Shown here: in pieces, positions 8,734 to 16,880 of the stretch | How positions within the stretch are numbered: position 1 is the first letter of the stretch | Layout: each line of letters opens with the position of its first letter | NCBI RefSeq assembly: GCF_000948395.1 | Contig: NZ_JYFN01000054.1 | Coordinates: 1 to 46,331, forward strand | Direction of reading: 5' to 3' | DNA: 46,331 bases | DNA from: Frankia torreyi | Lineage (GTDB): Bacteria; Actinomycetota; Actinomycetes; Frankiales; Frankiaceae | Notes under the pieces: generated by a model | Told to the model about the DNA's origin: nothing | The model's database searches: none | What the model saw: only the letters and a program-made list of their open reading frames with translations | Made by a program: the position numbers and the translations under genes

Positions 8734-9617
8734 CCCGGGAGATCCTCGTCGTCACCCATCCACGCCGCTCGATCGTGCGGGAGAGCGCCCAGCGGGTGAT
8801 CGAGGGGCTGGCCGGCGCCGGGGTGTCGCCGCGGGTGCTGCGCGACGAGGCCGAGCAGCTCGACCTGACCGGCGCGAACGTCGTCCCGCACGACGCGGAC
8901 GCCGCCGTCGGGGTGGAGATGGTGCTCGTCCTCGGCGGCGACGGCAGCCTGCTGCGCGGGGCGGAGTTCGCCCGCGGCGCCGACGTGCCGCTGCTCGGCG
9001 TCAACCTCGGCCACGTCGGTTTCCTCGCCGAGGCCGAACCGGACGCGCTGGAGTCCACCATCGACCACGTCGTCCGCAAGGACTACACGGTGGAGGACCG
9101 GATGACCGTCGACGTGACCGTCCGCCGCCGCGGCGAGGTCACCTACTCCGGCTGGGCGCTCAACGAGATGTCGCTGGAGAAGGCCGAACGGGCGCGGATG
9201 CTGGAATGCGTCCTGGAGATCGACGGTCGTCCGCTGTCCCGGTGGGGCTGCGACGGGGTGATCTGCTCGACGCCCACCGGATCGACGGCGTACGCGTTCT
9301 CCGTCGGCGGCCCGGTGATGTGGCCGGGGGTCGAGGCGCTGCTTGTCGCCCCGATCAGCGCGCACGCGTTGTTCGCCCGGCCGCTCGTGCTCGCGCCGAG
9401 CGCGACCGTCGCCGTGGAGATCCTGGAGCCGGTGCCCGGCGTGCTCTACTGCGACGGGCGGCGTCTCGCCGAGGTGCCGCCCGAGTCGCGGGTCGAGGTC
9501 GTGCGCGGCCGGCGGCCGGTGCGCCTGGCCGTGGTGCGCCCGCTGCCGTTCACCGACCGGCTCGTCGCCAAGTTCGACCTGCCCGTGGCGGGCTGGCGGG
9601 GCCGCAACGAGCGCTGA
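8730..9617 (+). CDS. nadK: NAD kinase
   Basis: 295 aa. It phosphorylates NAD to NADP. The GGDGS motif (residues 69-73) that binds phosphate and supplies the catalytic Asp is present, as are GVNLGHVGFLAE, the LNEMSLEKA acidic motif and CSTPTGSTAYAFSVGGP. The length is normal. The ATG at 8730 overlaps the tlyA stop (ATGA), so the two are coupled. recN follows after about 110 bp, as in mycobacteria (Rv1694-Rv1696). Confidence 0.95.
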   Translation: MTREILVVTHPRRSIVRESAQRVIEGLAGAGVSPRVLRDEAEQLDLTGANVVPHDADAAVGVEMVLVLGGDGSLLRGAEFARGADVPLLGVNLGHVGFLAEAEPDALESTIDHVVRKDYTVEDRMTVDVTVRRRGEVTYSGWALNEMSLEKAERARMLECVLEIDGRPLSRWGCDGVICSTPTGSTAYAFSVGGPVMWPGVEALLVAPISAHALFARPLVLAPSATVAVEILEPVPGVLYCDGRRLAEVPPESRVEVVRGRRPVRLAVVRPLPFTDRLVAKFDLPVAGWRGRNER

Positions 9618-9728
9618 GCGGCCATCGGACCCGCTGGGGTGGACTCGGGCGGGTCCGTTGACGGTTGTAGACGGTTGTTGACGGTTGAGGATGTCGGCGG
9701 ACCCGGTGGGGCGGCTAGAGTTCGGGGC

Positions 9729-11483
9729 GTGCTCGAGGAGATTCGCATCCGCGGCCTCGGGGTCATCGACGACGCTGCCCTCGATCTCGCCGCCGGCCTG
9801 ACCGTGGTCAGCGGCGAGACCGGCGCCGGCAAGACGATGATTGTGCAGGGCCTGGGCCTGCTCACCGGCGGCCGGGCCGACTACGGCCTGGTCCGGCCGG
9901 GGGTGGAGCGGGCGTTCGTCGAGGGGCGCCTGCTCATCCCGGCGGACTCCGCGGTCGCCGCGCGGGTCCGCGACGTCGGCGGCGACCTCGACGACGATCC
10001 CGGCGGCGCCGTCCTCGTCGTCGGGCGGACGCTGACGTCGGAGGGCCGCTCCCGGGCACAGGTGGCGGGCCGCTCGGTGCCGGCGAGCCTCCTCGCGGAG
10101 ATCGCCGAGGATCTCATCGCCGTCCACGGCCAGTCCGAGGCGCAGCGGCTGCTGCGCCCGTCCACGCAGCGCGTGGCGCTGGACCGCTTCGCCGGCCACG
10201 CCGTCGCGGGGCCCCTGGCCCGCTACGGCGTGGTCTACACGGAGCTGAGCCGGGTCAGCCGGGCGCTCGCGGAGGTCACCGAGCGGTCCCGGGAACGCGA
10301 GCAGGAGGCGGAGCTGCTGCGGATCGGCCTGGCCGAGGTGGAGCGGGTCGAACCGGCGCCGGGGGAGGACGTCACTCTCGACGCCGAGCTGACGAAGCTC
10401 GAACACGCCGAGACGCTCGTCCGCACCGCCCGCACAGCCCACGCGGCGCTGATCAGCGATCCCGCGTCCGGCTCCGACGACTCCGGCGCCGTCGACCTGG
10501 TTTCCGCCGCCCGCCGCGTCATCGCCGGCGACGCCGACCTCGACGCCGACCTCGCCGCGCTCGGTGCCCGGCTGACCGAGGTGAGCATGCTGCTCACCGA
10601 CGTCGCCGCCGACCTCGCCTCCTACGCCGAGAGCATCGACGCCGACCCGGAGCGCCTCGCCGACGCCCAGAACCGCAAGGCCGCCCTGACCGGCCTGACC
10701 CGCGCGCACGGCACCGACATCGACGGCGTGCTCGCCTGGGCCGACCAGGCCGGCCGCCGGCTGCTGGAGCTCGACGGCGCCGGCGACAGCGCCGAGACCC
10801 TCACGGCCCGCCGCGACGAGCTGACCGCCGAGCTCGCCCGCCTCGCCGCCACCCTCAGCGAGGCCCGGTCGGCGGCGGCGGCCCGCTTCGGTGAGGCGGT
10901 TGCCGCCGAGCTCGCGGGCCTCGCGATGCCCCGCGCCCGGGTCGAGGCCGCCGTGGCCCAGCGTGACGATCCCGCCGGCCTGCCCGTCGGCGACCGGCTC
11001 GTCGCCTTCGGCCCCGCCGGCGTCGACGACGTGGAGCTGCGCCTCATCCCGCATCCCGGTGCCCCGCCCCGGCCGGTGCAGAAGGGCGCCTCCGGCGGCG
11101 AGCTGTCCCGGGTGATGCTCGCCATCGAGGTCGTCCTCGCCGCCGACGACGCCGGCTCCACGATGGTCTTCGACGAGGTCGACGCCGGCGTCGGCGGCCG
11201 CGCCGCCGTCGAGATCGGCCGCCGCCTGGCCCGCCTCGCCCGCACCCACCAGGTCATCTGCATCACCCACCTGCCGCAGGTCGCCGCGTTCGCCGACCGG
11301 CACCTCGTCGTGCACAAGGCCGACGACGGCTCGGTCACCCGCAGCGGCGTCATCACCCTCGACGACGCCGGCCGCGTCCGCGAGCTGTCCCGGATGCTCG
11401 CCGGCCAGGAGGAGAGCACGCTGGCCCGCGGCCACGCCGAGGAACTCCTCGCCGCCGCCGCCGCCGACAAGGCCCGACCGTAA
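9729..11483 (+). CDS. recN: DNA repair protein RecN
   Basis: 584 aa, the normal RecN length. It is an SMC-like ATPase in recombination repair of double-strand breaks. GETGAGKT (residues 29-36) is the Walker A motif; the central part is coiled-coil-prone and rich in Glu, Ala and Arg; the C-terminal half has the ABC signature KGASGGELSRVMLAIE, Walker B STMVFDEVDAGVGGRAA and the ICITHLPQVAAFAD H-loop. The start is GTG 9729 (LEEIRIRGLGVI), which matches the canonical RecN N-terminus; the open frame further upstream is non-family sequence. Confidence 0.95.
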   Translation: MLEEIRIRGLGVIDDAALDLAAGLTVVSGETGAGKTMIVQGLGLLTGGRADYGLVRPGVERAFVEGRLLIPADSAVAARVRDVGGDLDDDPGGAVLVVGRTLTSEGRSRAQVAGRSVPASLLAEIAEDLIAVHGQSEAQRLLRPSTQRVALDRFAGHAVAGPLARYGVVYTELSRVSRALAEVTERSREREQEAELLRIGLAEVERVEPAPGEDVTLDAELTKLEHAETLVRTARTAHAALISDPASGSDDSGAVDLVSAARRVIAGDADLDADLAALGARLTEVSMLLTDVAADLASYAESIDADPERLADAQNRKAALTGLTRAHGTDIDGVLAWADQAGRRLLELDGAGDSAETLTARRDELTAELARLAATLSEARSAAAARFGEAVAAELAGLAMPRARVEAAVAQRDDPAGLPVGDRLVAFGPAGVDDVELRLIPHPGAPPRPVQKGASGGELSRVMLAIEVVLAADDAGSTMVFDEVDAGVGGRAAVEIGRRLARLARTHQVICITHLPQVAAFADRHLVVHKADDGSVTRSGVITLDDAGRVRELSRMLAGQEESTLARGHAEELLAAAAADKARP

Positions 11484-11490
11484 GCGCGGG

Positions 11491-11522
11491 CTTGTCTTAG
11501 CGCGCGCTCCAACACCTAGGGT
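11491..11522 (+). promoter_or_regulatory. MerR-type promoter/operator candidate
   Basis: TTGTCT (11492-11497) and TAGGGT (11517-11522) are separated by 19 bp, the over-long spacer characteristic of MerR-family promoters. The interval contains the palindrome AGCGCGCGCT (11499-11508), flanked by TGT at 11493-11495 and ACA at 11512-11514. It sits 43 bp before the aldo/keto reductase start. No merR gene is adjacent, so a regulator acting in trans is inferred. Confidence 0.45.
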
Positions 11523-11564
11523 TACCGCTGACGGCGTACGGATCGGCGGGCAGGGAGCAGCGGC

Positions 11565-12518
11565 ATGCACGAGGTCAACCTTGGTGGACTGAACGTTTCG
11601 GCCCAGGGGCTGGGCTGCATGGGGATGAGCGAGTGGTACGGCGCCACCGACTGGGACGAGTCGATCGCGACGATCCACCGGGCGCTCGACCTGGGCGTCA
11701 CGTTCCTGGACACCGCCGACGTCTACGGGGCCGGGCACAACGAGGTGCTGGTCGGGCGGGCCATCCACGACCGCCGGGACCAGGTGCAACTGGCCACCAA
11801 GTTCGGCATCGACCGCTCCGGCGGCGACGGCGCCAGGGTCGTCCGCGGGGAACGGGCGTACGTCCAGCGGGCCTGCGACGCCTCGCTGCTGCGGCTCGGC
11901 GTGGACGTCATCGACCTGTACTACCTGCACCGGCCGCCGCAGACCGCCGAGATCGAGGAGACGGTCGGGGCGATGGGCGAGCTCGTCGCGCAGGGCAAGG
12001 TGCGCTATCTCGGGTTGTCCGAGGTCGACGGCGCGCTGCTGCGGCGCGCGCACGCCGTGCACCCGATCGCGGCGGTGCAGAGCGAGTACTCGCTGTGGAC
12101 CCGCGATCCCGAGACGTCCGTCCTCGACGCCCTGCGCGAGCTGAACGTCGGGCTGGTGCCCTACTCCCCGCTCGGCCGGGGCTTCCTCACCGCGACCTTC
12201 GACGGCTCCGATCTCGGTGCGCTCGACTTCCGGTCGCGCAGCCCGCGTTTCGTCGGGGAGGCCGGCGAGGCCAACCGCGCGATCGTGCAGGCGGTCGCCG
12301 ACATCGCCGCCCGCAGGAACGCCGCCCCGGCGCAGGTCGCCCTCGCCTGGGTGCACGGGCAGGCCGAGCGGCTCGGTGTCCCGGTGGTCCCGATCCCCGG
12401 CACCAAGCGCCGCCGCTGGCTGGAGCAGAACGCCGGCGCCCTCGACCTCACCCTGGACGCCGACGACCTGGCTGTCCTCGACGCCCTCGACGCCCAGGTG
12501 GTCGGCGCCCGCTACTGA
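11565..12518 (+). CDS. Aldo/keto reductase
   Basis: 317 aa TIM-barrel NADPH-dependent oxidoreductase. The AKR catalytic tetrad is visible: Asp49 and Tyr54 in LDTADVYG, Lys79 in LATKFG, and His122 in YYLHRP. The C-terminal [17 protein letters not shown] segment is the NADPH-binding part. It resembles the AKR13-like group of general aldehyde/ketone reductases; substrate unknown. AGGGAG lies seven bases before the ATG. It occupies the place where many actinobacteria carry steA-steB between recN and pyrG, and has its own MerR-like promoter candidate, so it is probably an independent insertion rather than part of the recN unit. Confidence 0.9.
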   Translation: MHEVNLGGLNVSAQGLGCMGMSEWYGATDWDESIATIHRALDLGVTFLDTADVYGAGHNEVLVGRAIHDRRDQVQLATKFGIDRSGGDGARVVRGERAYVQRACDASLLRLGVDVIDLYYLHRPPQTAEIEETVGAMGELVAQGKVRYLGLSEVDGALLRRAHAVHPIAAVQSEYSLWTRDPETSVLDALRELNVGLVPYSPLGRGFLTATFDGSDLGALDFRSRSPRFVGEAGEANRAIVQAVADIAARRNAAPAQVALAWVHGQAERLGVPVVPIPGTKRRRWLEQNAGALDLTLDADDLAVLDALDAQVVGARY

Positions 12519-12688
12519 TTCCCATCGTCATCCACCGCGAGCATGGACCGCATCGTCCCCGGATCCTGGGCGCGATCGCCTGACGTGAGTTCGTCTGCTG
12601 CGGGTGCGGCGGGCTGTCCTCCTGTGCGGCGGGGCGGGACTGTCACGGTCGGCGGCGGCCGCGTAAGCACGGTTGCTTGCGCCGGTCC

Positions 12689-12707
12689 GGGTCGGGTCGG
12701 GTCGGGG
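12689..12707 (+). other. G-quadruplex motif
   Basis: Three GGGTC units followed by GGGG give four G-tracts of at least three G with uniform 2-nt TC loops. Short loops favour a stable quadruplex. It lies about 420 bp upstream of pyrG. Confidence 0.7.
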
Positions 12708-12765
12708 TTGACGACGACGTTCCGTGGCCGGCGAAGGGGCCGGAAGCGGGGATGTGCGTGGGACC

Positions 12766-12840
12766 GGTGCCACGTGGTCGCTCTGTGTGGACAAACCGGA
12801 CGCCGAACCCATCAGAGGAACCACGTCGGCGCTCTCCCAC
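12766..12840 (+). repeat. Structured repeat element, copy 1 (upstream of pyrG)
   Basis: Outer helix 12766-12771 (GGTGCC) pairs with 12828-12833 (GGCGCT). A 7-bp helix follows (12772-12778 with 12820-12826) and then a 5-bp helix (12781-12785 with 12813-12817). The apical region reads GGACAAA then CCGGACGC then CGAACCC. The 3' flank is CTCCCA. The same apical sequence and flank recur at 15747-15821 around a stem of different sequence but the same position, so the structure itself appears conserved. A TTGTCCACA sequence (the actinobacterial DnaA-box consensus) lies on the minus strand at 12786-12794. No known RNA family was recognised. Confidence 0.6.
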
Positions 12841-13027
12841 GCATGCACCCCGAACACCCGCCAGCCGCCGCCACGCTCTGTGATCGTCGCCGCGAGCCGC
12901 GAACTCCTGGACCTCTCTGGCTACTCGGGGTCCCCGTGATGCGCCCAAGGCGTCGCCGGGTGGTGTGTCCAGGAGGATCGCCGGAGGCGATCGAACGAGA
13001 CCCCATACGGCGGCCTGGAACCCGGGG

Positions 13028-13060
13028 TCCCCGTGAGGTGCCGGAGGCACCTCACGGGGA
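13028..13060 (+). promoter_or_regulatory. 15-bp perfect hairpin just upstream of pyrG
   Basis: TCCCCGTGAGGTGCC (13028-13042) pairs with 13046-13060 around a GGA loop. It ends 67 bases before the pyrG start and has no T-tract, so it is not a classical terminator. pyrG is attenuated through a leader hairpin in Bacillus; a regulatory role here is inference. Confidence 0.5.
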
Positions 13061-13127
13061 AGGTGTTACCGTGAAGTCCCGTGGAGGCGTCGGGTCCGGA
13101 CCGGCGGCGTGACCACGGGAGTTTCAC

Positions 13128-15110
13128 GTGGGCCAGGTGCATGTTACGAAGCACATCTTCGTCACCGGCGGGGTCGCGTCCAGTCTCGGCAAGGGACTGA
13201 CCGCATCCAGCCTCGGGCGGCTTCTCAAGGCTCGCGGACTGCGGGTCACGATGCAGAAGCTCGACCCCTATCTCAACGTCGATCCCGGCACGATGAACCC
13301 GTTCCAGCACGGCGAGGTGTTCGTCACCGACGACGGCGCCGAGACCGACCTGGACATCGGGCACTACGAGCGGTTCCTCGACGTGAACCTCGACGGCAGC
13401 GCGAACGTCACGACCGGCCAGGTGTACTCGGCGGTCATCGCCCGCGAGCGCCGCGGCGACTACCTCGGCCAGACGGTGCAGGTCGTCCCGCACATCACCG
13501 ACGAGATCAAGGATCGGATCCGGCGGCTCGCCGGCGACAGCGTCGACGTGGTCATCACGGAGGTCGGCGGTACCGTCGGCGACATCGAGTCGCTGCCCTA
13601 CCTCGAGGCGATCCGCCAGGTGCGCCACGAGGTCGGCCGGGACAACGCGCTGACGGTCCACGTCAGCCTGGTGCCGTATCTGGGTCCGTCGGGGGAGCTG
13701 AAGACCAAGCCGACGCAGCACTCGGTGGCGGCGCTGCGCAGCATCGGCCTGCAGCCGGACGCGGTGGTCTGCCGCTCCGACCGGCCGCTGCCCGACGCCC
13801 TGAAGAAGAAGATCGCGATGATGTGCGACGTCGACGACGAGGCGGTCGTCGGGGCGCCGGACGCGAGCTCGATCTACGACATCCCGCGGGTGCTGCACCG
13901 GGAGGGCCTCGACGCCTACGTGGTGCGCCGGCTGGGGCTGTCGTTCCGCGACGTCGACTGGACCGAGTGGGACACCCTGCTGCGCCGGGTGCATCATCCG
14001 ACGAACTCGGCGACGATCGCGATCGTCGGCAAGTACGTCGACCTGCCGGATGCCTACCTGTCGGTGACCGAGGCGTTGCGGGCGGGCGCGTTCGCCACCG
14101 ACACCCGGGTCGACCTGCGGTGGATCACCTCGGACGAGTGCTCCTCTCCGGAGGAGACGGCCGCGCTGCTCGACGGGGTCGACGGGATCATCGTGCCCGG
14201 CGGCTTCGGGATCCGGGGCATCGAGGGCAAGCTCACCGCGCTGCGGCACGCCCGCGAGAACGGCCTGCCGACCCTGGGGATCTGCCTGGGCCTGCAGTGC
14301 ATGGTCATCGAGGCGGCCCGCGGGCTCGCGGGCCTCGAGGGAGCGAACTCCACCGAGTTCGTGCCCGACACCCCGCATCCCGTGATCTCCACGATGGCCG
14401 ACCAGCACGAGGTCGTCGCCGGCACGAGGGACATGGGCGGCACGATGCGCCTCGGCCTGTACTCGTGCACGCTCGCCCCCGGCACGGTCGCCCGCCGCGA
14501 GTACGCGGTGCCGGAGGTCGCCGAGCGTCACCGTCATCGGTACGAGGTCAACAACGACTACCGCGAGCGGCTCGCCGCCGCCGGGCTGGTCTTCTCCGGC
14601 ACCTCGCCGGACGGCCGGCTGGTCGAGGTCGTGGAGCTGCCCGCCGACGTGCACCCCTACTACGTCGGCACCCAGGCGCATCCGGAGTTCCGGTCCCGGC
14701 CGACGCGGGCCCATCCGCTGTTCCGGGGGCTCGTCGCCGCGGCGATCGCGCACGCCGATCGTCGCCGCGGGGTGCTGCCCGTCGACCTGCCGGCCACCGA
14801 CGCCGCCGCCACGCCCGCCTCGGTGTCCGGGGCCCGCACGGACGCCTCGGCGGTCGGCACCGGGGCCGGGACTGCCACGGCCGGAACCGTGTCCGGCGCT
14901 GGGGCCGACACCGGGGCCCGGGCGGGGGCCGCCCTCGCCGAGGGGGCCGAGGACGACGCCGCGGCGCCGGCCGTCGCCGGCGCGGGGCACGCCGGGGGAG
15001 CGGGCGGCCCGGGGGGCACATCCGGCCGGGGTGGCGGCGGCCGCCGCGGCGCCGGCAACGCCCGTCCGGGGGCCAGCTCGAACGGCACGGCCGCCCTGGT
15101 GTCGCCGTGA
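13128..15110 (+). CDS. pyrG: CTP synthase
   Basis: 660 aa. It makes CTP from UTP using glutamine. The N-terminal synthetase domain starts with [23 protein letters not shown] (P-loop) and contains [13 protein letters not shown] and [11 protein letters not shown]. The C-terminal class I glutamine amidotransferase domain has GICLGLQC with the nucleophile Cys near residue 386, and AHPEF with the His/Glu of the triad. CTP synthases are usually about 540-590 aa. This one has an extra 100-residue Ala/Gly/Thr-rich disordered tail from about residue 555. The start is GTG 13128, preceded by ACGGGAG. The stop overlaps the NUDIX start (GTGA), so the two genes are coupled. Confidence 0.95.
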   Translation: MGQVHVTKHIFVTGGVASSLGKGLTASSLGRLLKARGLRVTMQKLDPYLNVDPGTMNPFQHGEVFVTDDGAETDLDIGHYERFLDVNLDGSANVTTGQVYSAVIARERRGDYLGQTVQVVPHITDEIKDRIRRLAGDSVDVVITEVGGTVGDIESLPYLEAIRQVRHEVGRDNALTVHVSLVPYLGPSGELKTKPTQHSVAALRSIGLQPDAVVCRSDRPLPDALKKKIAMMCDVDDEAVVGAPDASSIYDIPRVLHREGLDAYVVRRLGLSFRDVDWTEWDTLLRRVHHPTNSATIAIVGKYVDLPDAYLSVTEALRAGAFATDTRVDLRWITSDECSSPEETAALLDGVDGIIVPGGFGIRGIEGKLTALRHARENGLPTLGICLGLQCMVIEAARGLAGLEGANSTEFVPDTPHPVISTMADQHEVVAGTRDMGGTMRLGLYSCTLAPGTVARREYAVPEVAERHRHRYEVNNDYRERLAAAGLVFSGTSPDGRLVEVVELPADVHPYYVGTQAHPEFRSRPTRAHPLFRGLVAAAIAHADRRRGVLPVDLPATDAAATPASVSGARTDASAVGTGAGTATAGTVSGAGADTGARAGAALAEGAEDDAAAPAVAGAGHAGGAGGPGGTSGRGGGGRRGAGNARPGASSNGTAALVSP

Positions 15111-15730
15111 CCGCCGACGCGCACCGCTACGAGGTCACCGAGAGCACGCTCGCCTACTCCGGGCGGATCATCTCCGTCCGCCGCGACCAGGTGCGCATGC
15201 CCGAGGGCGACGTCTCCCAGCGCGATGTCGTCGTCCACCCCGGTGCGGTGGGCGTGGTTGCACTCGACGACGGCGGCCGGGTCGTGATGGTGCACCAGTA
15301 CCGCCATCCCGTCGGCGGCCCGTTGTGGGAGCTGCCCGCCGGCATCCTCGACGTGCCCGGGGAGCCGGCGTCCGTCGCCGCCGCCCGGGAGCTCGCCGAG
15401 GAGGCCGGGCTGCGCGCCGACCGGTACGACCTGCTCGTCGACGTCTGGTCCTCGCCGGGGATGACCGACGAGGCATACCGGGTCTTCCTGGCTCGGGACC
15501 TGCACGAGATTCCGGCGGCCGAGCGGTACGTGCCGGTGCACGAGGAGGCCGAGATGGGTCTGGCGCGCATCGACCTCGACGAGGCCGTCGCGCGGGTCCT
15601 GCGCGGCGAGATCACCAACGCGATGGCGGTCGTCGGCCTGCTGGCGACGGCGCGGGCGCGGGCGGCGAACTTCGCCGGCCTGCGCCCCATCGACTCCCCC
15701 TGGCCGGCCCGACCAGCCCACCGCGGCTAG
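15107..15730 (+). CDS. NUDIX hydrolase, probable ADP-ribose pyrophosphatase
   Basis: 207 aa. The NUDIX box is [24 protein letters not shown] (about residues 83-106), with the catalytic REL-x-EE-x-GL core. As in mycobacterial Rv1700 there is one extra residue in the first spacer. Upstream [11 protein letters not shown] and the [15 protein letters not shown] strand are typical of ADP-ribose pyrophosphatases, and [15 protein letters not shown] after the box is the family's substrate segment. It starts at GTG 15107, inside the pyrG stop, the same order as Rv1699-Rv1700. A copy of the structured repeat begins 16 bases after its stop. Confidence 0.9.
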   Translation: MTADAHRYEVTESTLAYSGRIISVRRDQVRMPEGDVSQRDVVVHPGAVGVVALDDGGRVVMVHQYRHPVGGPLWELPAGILDVPGEPASVAAARELAEEAGLRADRYDLLVDVWSSPGMTDEAYRVFLARDLHEIPAAERYVPVHEEAEMGLARIDLDEAVARVLRGEITNAMAVVGLLATARARAANFAGLRPIDSPWPARPAHRG

Positions 15731-15746
15731 CGCCGGGCGGGGGAGC

Positions 15747-15821
15747 GGCGCCATCTGTCTCTTCCACAGGGATAAATCCGGACGCTGAACCCTGTGGAAG
15801 AGACATGGAGGCGCTCTCCCA
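15747..15821 (+). repeat. Structured repeat element, copy 2 (downstream of the NUDIX gene)
   Basis: Outer helix 15747-15752 (GGCGCC) pairs with 15810-15815 (GGCGCT). A perfect 15-bp stem (15757-15771 with 15790-15804) closes the apical loop, which reads GGATAAA then TCCGGACGC then TGAACCC across the stem top. The 3' flank is CTCCCA then GGCAT. Apical sequence, flank and total length match copy 1 at 12766-12840, while the stem sequence differs entirely. Being between convergent genes, this copy could also terminate transcription of pyrG-nudix, though it lacks a T-tract. Confidence 0.6.
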
Positions 15822-15914
15822 GGCATCCGCTGCCGCACCCGCGCCCGACCCGTGCGTGGGCTCGCCGGTGCTCATGGACGGTCACGAGGGCCCCTAGGGT
15901 TCCGTCCAGGCTGG

Positions 15915-16880
15915 TCAGTCGTTGTGGACCAGGACGCCGGCGGCCTCGTTGACGACGAGGCCCTGCGCGGCGGCGAGGGTCACCGGGTTCAGTGGGAAGG
16001 CCTCCGCGACGCCGGGCAGGGTGAACGTTCCGTCCCAGGTCACGGTGAGGGTCACCTGGTACTGCCCCGGCCGGGCGTACTCGTGCGACACGTATGCCTC
16101 GGGATGGTCACGCGGGGAAATCGCCGAATCGTAGGGCCGCCCGGGCGCGTCGGGGCCGGTCTCGCCGTCGCCGAACTCCCAGCGGTAGTGGGGGATCGCG
16201 CTGATCGTGGCGACGACGGGCTGGTCGACGTTGAACGTGTACGACTCCGGCACGGGCGTGTAGAGGATCGTCGCCAGGTTCGCGAAGCTGCGCCCGGACG
16301 GCGCGATGACGATCGACGGTTTCGGTAGGAGCTTGTCCCGCAGGTAGTCGGCGAGCGCCGCCTGCACGGCCGCGAGCGGCACCGCGTTGTCGGGCAGCAG
16401 GTAGTTGTTGCACCCGGCCATCGTCTGGTCGAACTGGGCGCGTTCGGCGGGTGTCATCGCCGGGTCCGGGCCGACGAGCTCGTACAGCTCACAGACCGCG
16501 GCGGGGTCATCCGGGCAGGCCTGCCCGCAGGATGCCCGCCTCGGGACGCCCCCGTCGGCGCCGTCGGGGATCCGCTCGAGCACCCCGTCGTGGTAACGGT
16601 ACTGGTAGCCGTTGGCGGTGGCCCGGGTGTCGCAGCTTCCCCAGAGCACGCCGACGCAGGGTACCCGGGTCTCGTCGCCAGGAGCCGCTTCGGCGCGGCC
16701 GGCGGTGGACAGGCCCGGCAGCCCCGGGCCGGGCAGCAGACCGCCGACACCCGCGAGCAGCCCGACCATGACGGCGACCACCGCCATCCGGACGAGCCAC
16801 CGCCGGCCCGACAGCGGACGCGGGTTGGCGAGCGTTCGCCGACCGCAACGGGAGTCCGAGGACGCAGGCGGGGCCGTCAT
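15915..16880 (-). CDS. Membrane-anchored or secreted protein with PKD-like domain
   Basis: 321 aa. A basic N-terminus followed by a hydrophobic segment (WLVRMAVVAVMVGLLAGVGGLL, about residues 28-49) acts as a signal peptide or anchor. The exported part begins with a Cys-containing region (VPCVGVLWGSCDTR) and further Cys pairs suggest disulfides. Near residues 225-295, HYRWEFGDGETG followed by VSHEYARPGQYQVTLTVTW is a PKD-type beta-sandwich signature, common in surface proteins that bind partners or glycans. Function is unknown. The ATG overlaps the stop of the upstream lipoprotein gene (ATGA), so the two are an operon. Confidence 0.75.
   Translation of the reverse strand: MTAPPASSDSRCGRRTLANPRPLSGRRWLVRMAVVAVMVGLLAGVGGLLPGPGLPGLSTAGRAEAAPGDETRVPCVGVLWGSCDTRATANGYQYRYHDGVLERIPDGADGGVPRRASCGQACPDDPAAVCELYELVGPDPAMTPAERAQFDQTMAGCNNYLLPDNAVPLAAVQAALADYLRDKLLPKPSIVIAPSGRSFANLATILYTPVPESYTFNVDQPVVATISAIPHYRWEFGDGETGPDAPGRPYDSAISPRDHPEAYVSHEYARPGQYQVTLTVTWDGTFTLPGVAEAFPLNPVTLAAAQGLVVNEAAGVLVHND

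Larger units (their letters stand above)
12519..13127. other. 609-bp non-coding region upstream of pyrG, rich in structure
   Basis: No frame here looks like a gene. The region holds a 9-bp hairpin with a CGGT loop (12661-12682), a G-quadruplex motif (12689-12707), one copy of a structured repeat (12766-12840) and a 15-bp hairpin (13028-13060) just before pyrG. A long structured pyrG leader or a small RNA locus is possible but inferred. Confidence 0.6.

Noticed and set aside
8256-12356. Very long minus-strand open frame (1366 codons) opposite tlyA-nadK-recN-AKR
   Set aside because: It is the antisense shadow of four well-identified genes; in DNA this GC-rich, stop codons are rare in the opposite frame. 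The translation is low complexity with no family motifs.
12543-13112. Open frames in the region upstream of pyrG as possible genes
   Set aside because: No ribosome binding site with plausible codon bias and no family resemblance; the region is better explained by structured non-coding elements.
12766-15821. The two structured repeats as CRISPR repeats, tRNAs or ends of an insertion sequence
   Set aside because: Only two copies in the same orientation, 3 kb apart, with core genes between. No cloverleaf, no array spacing, no inverted terminal repeats or transposase.
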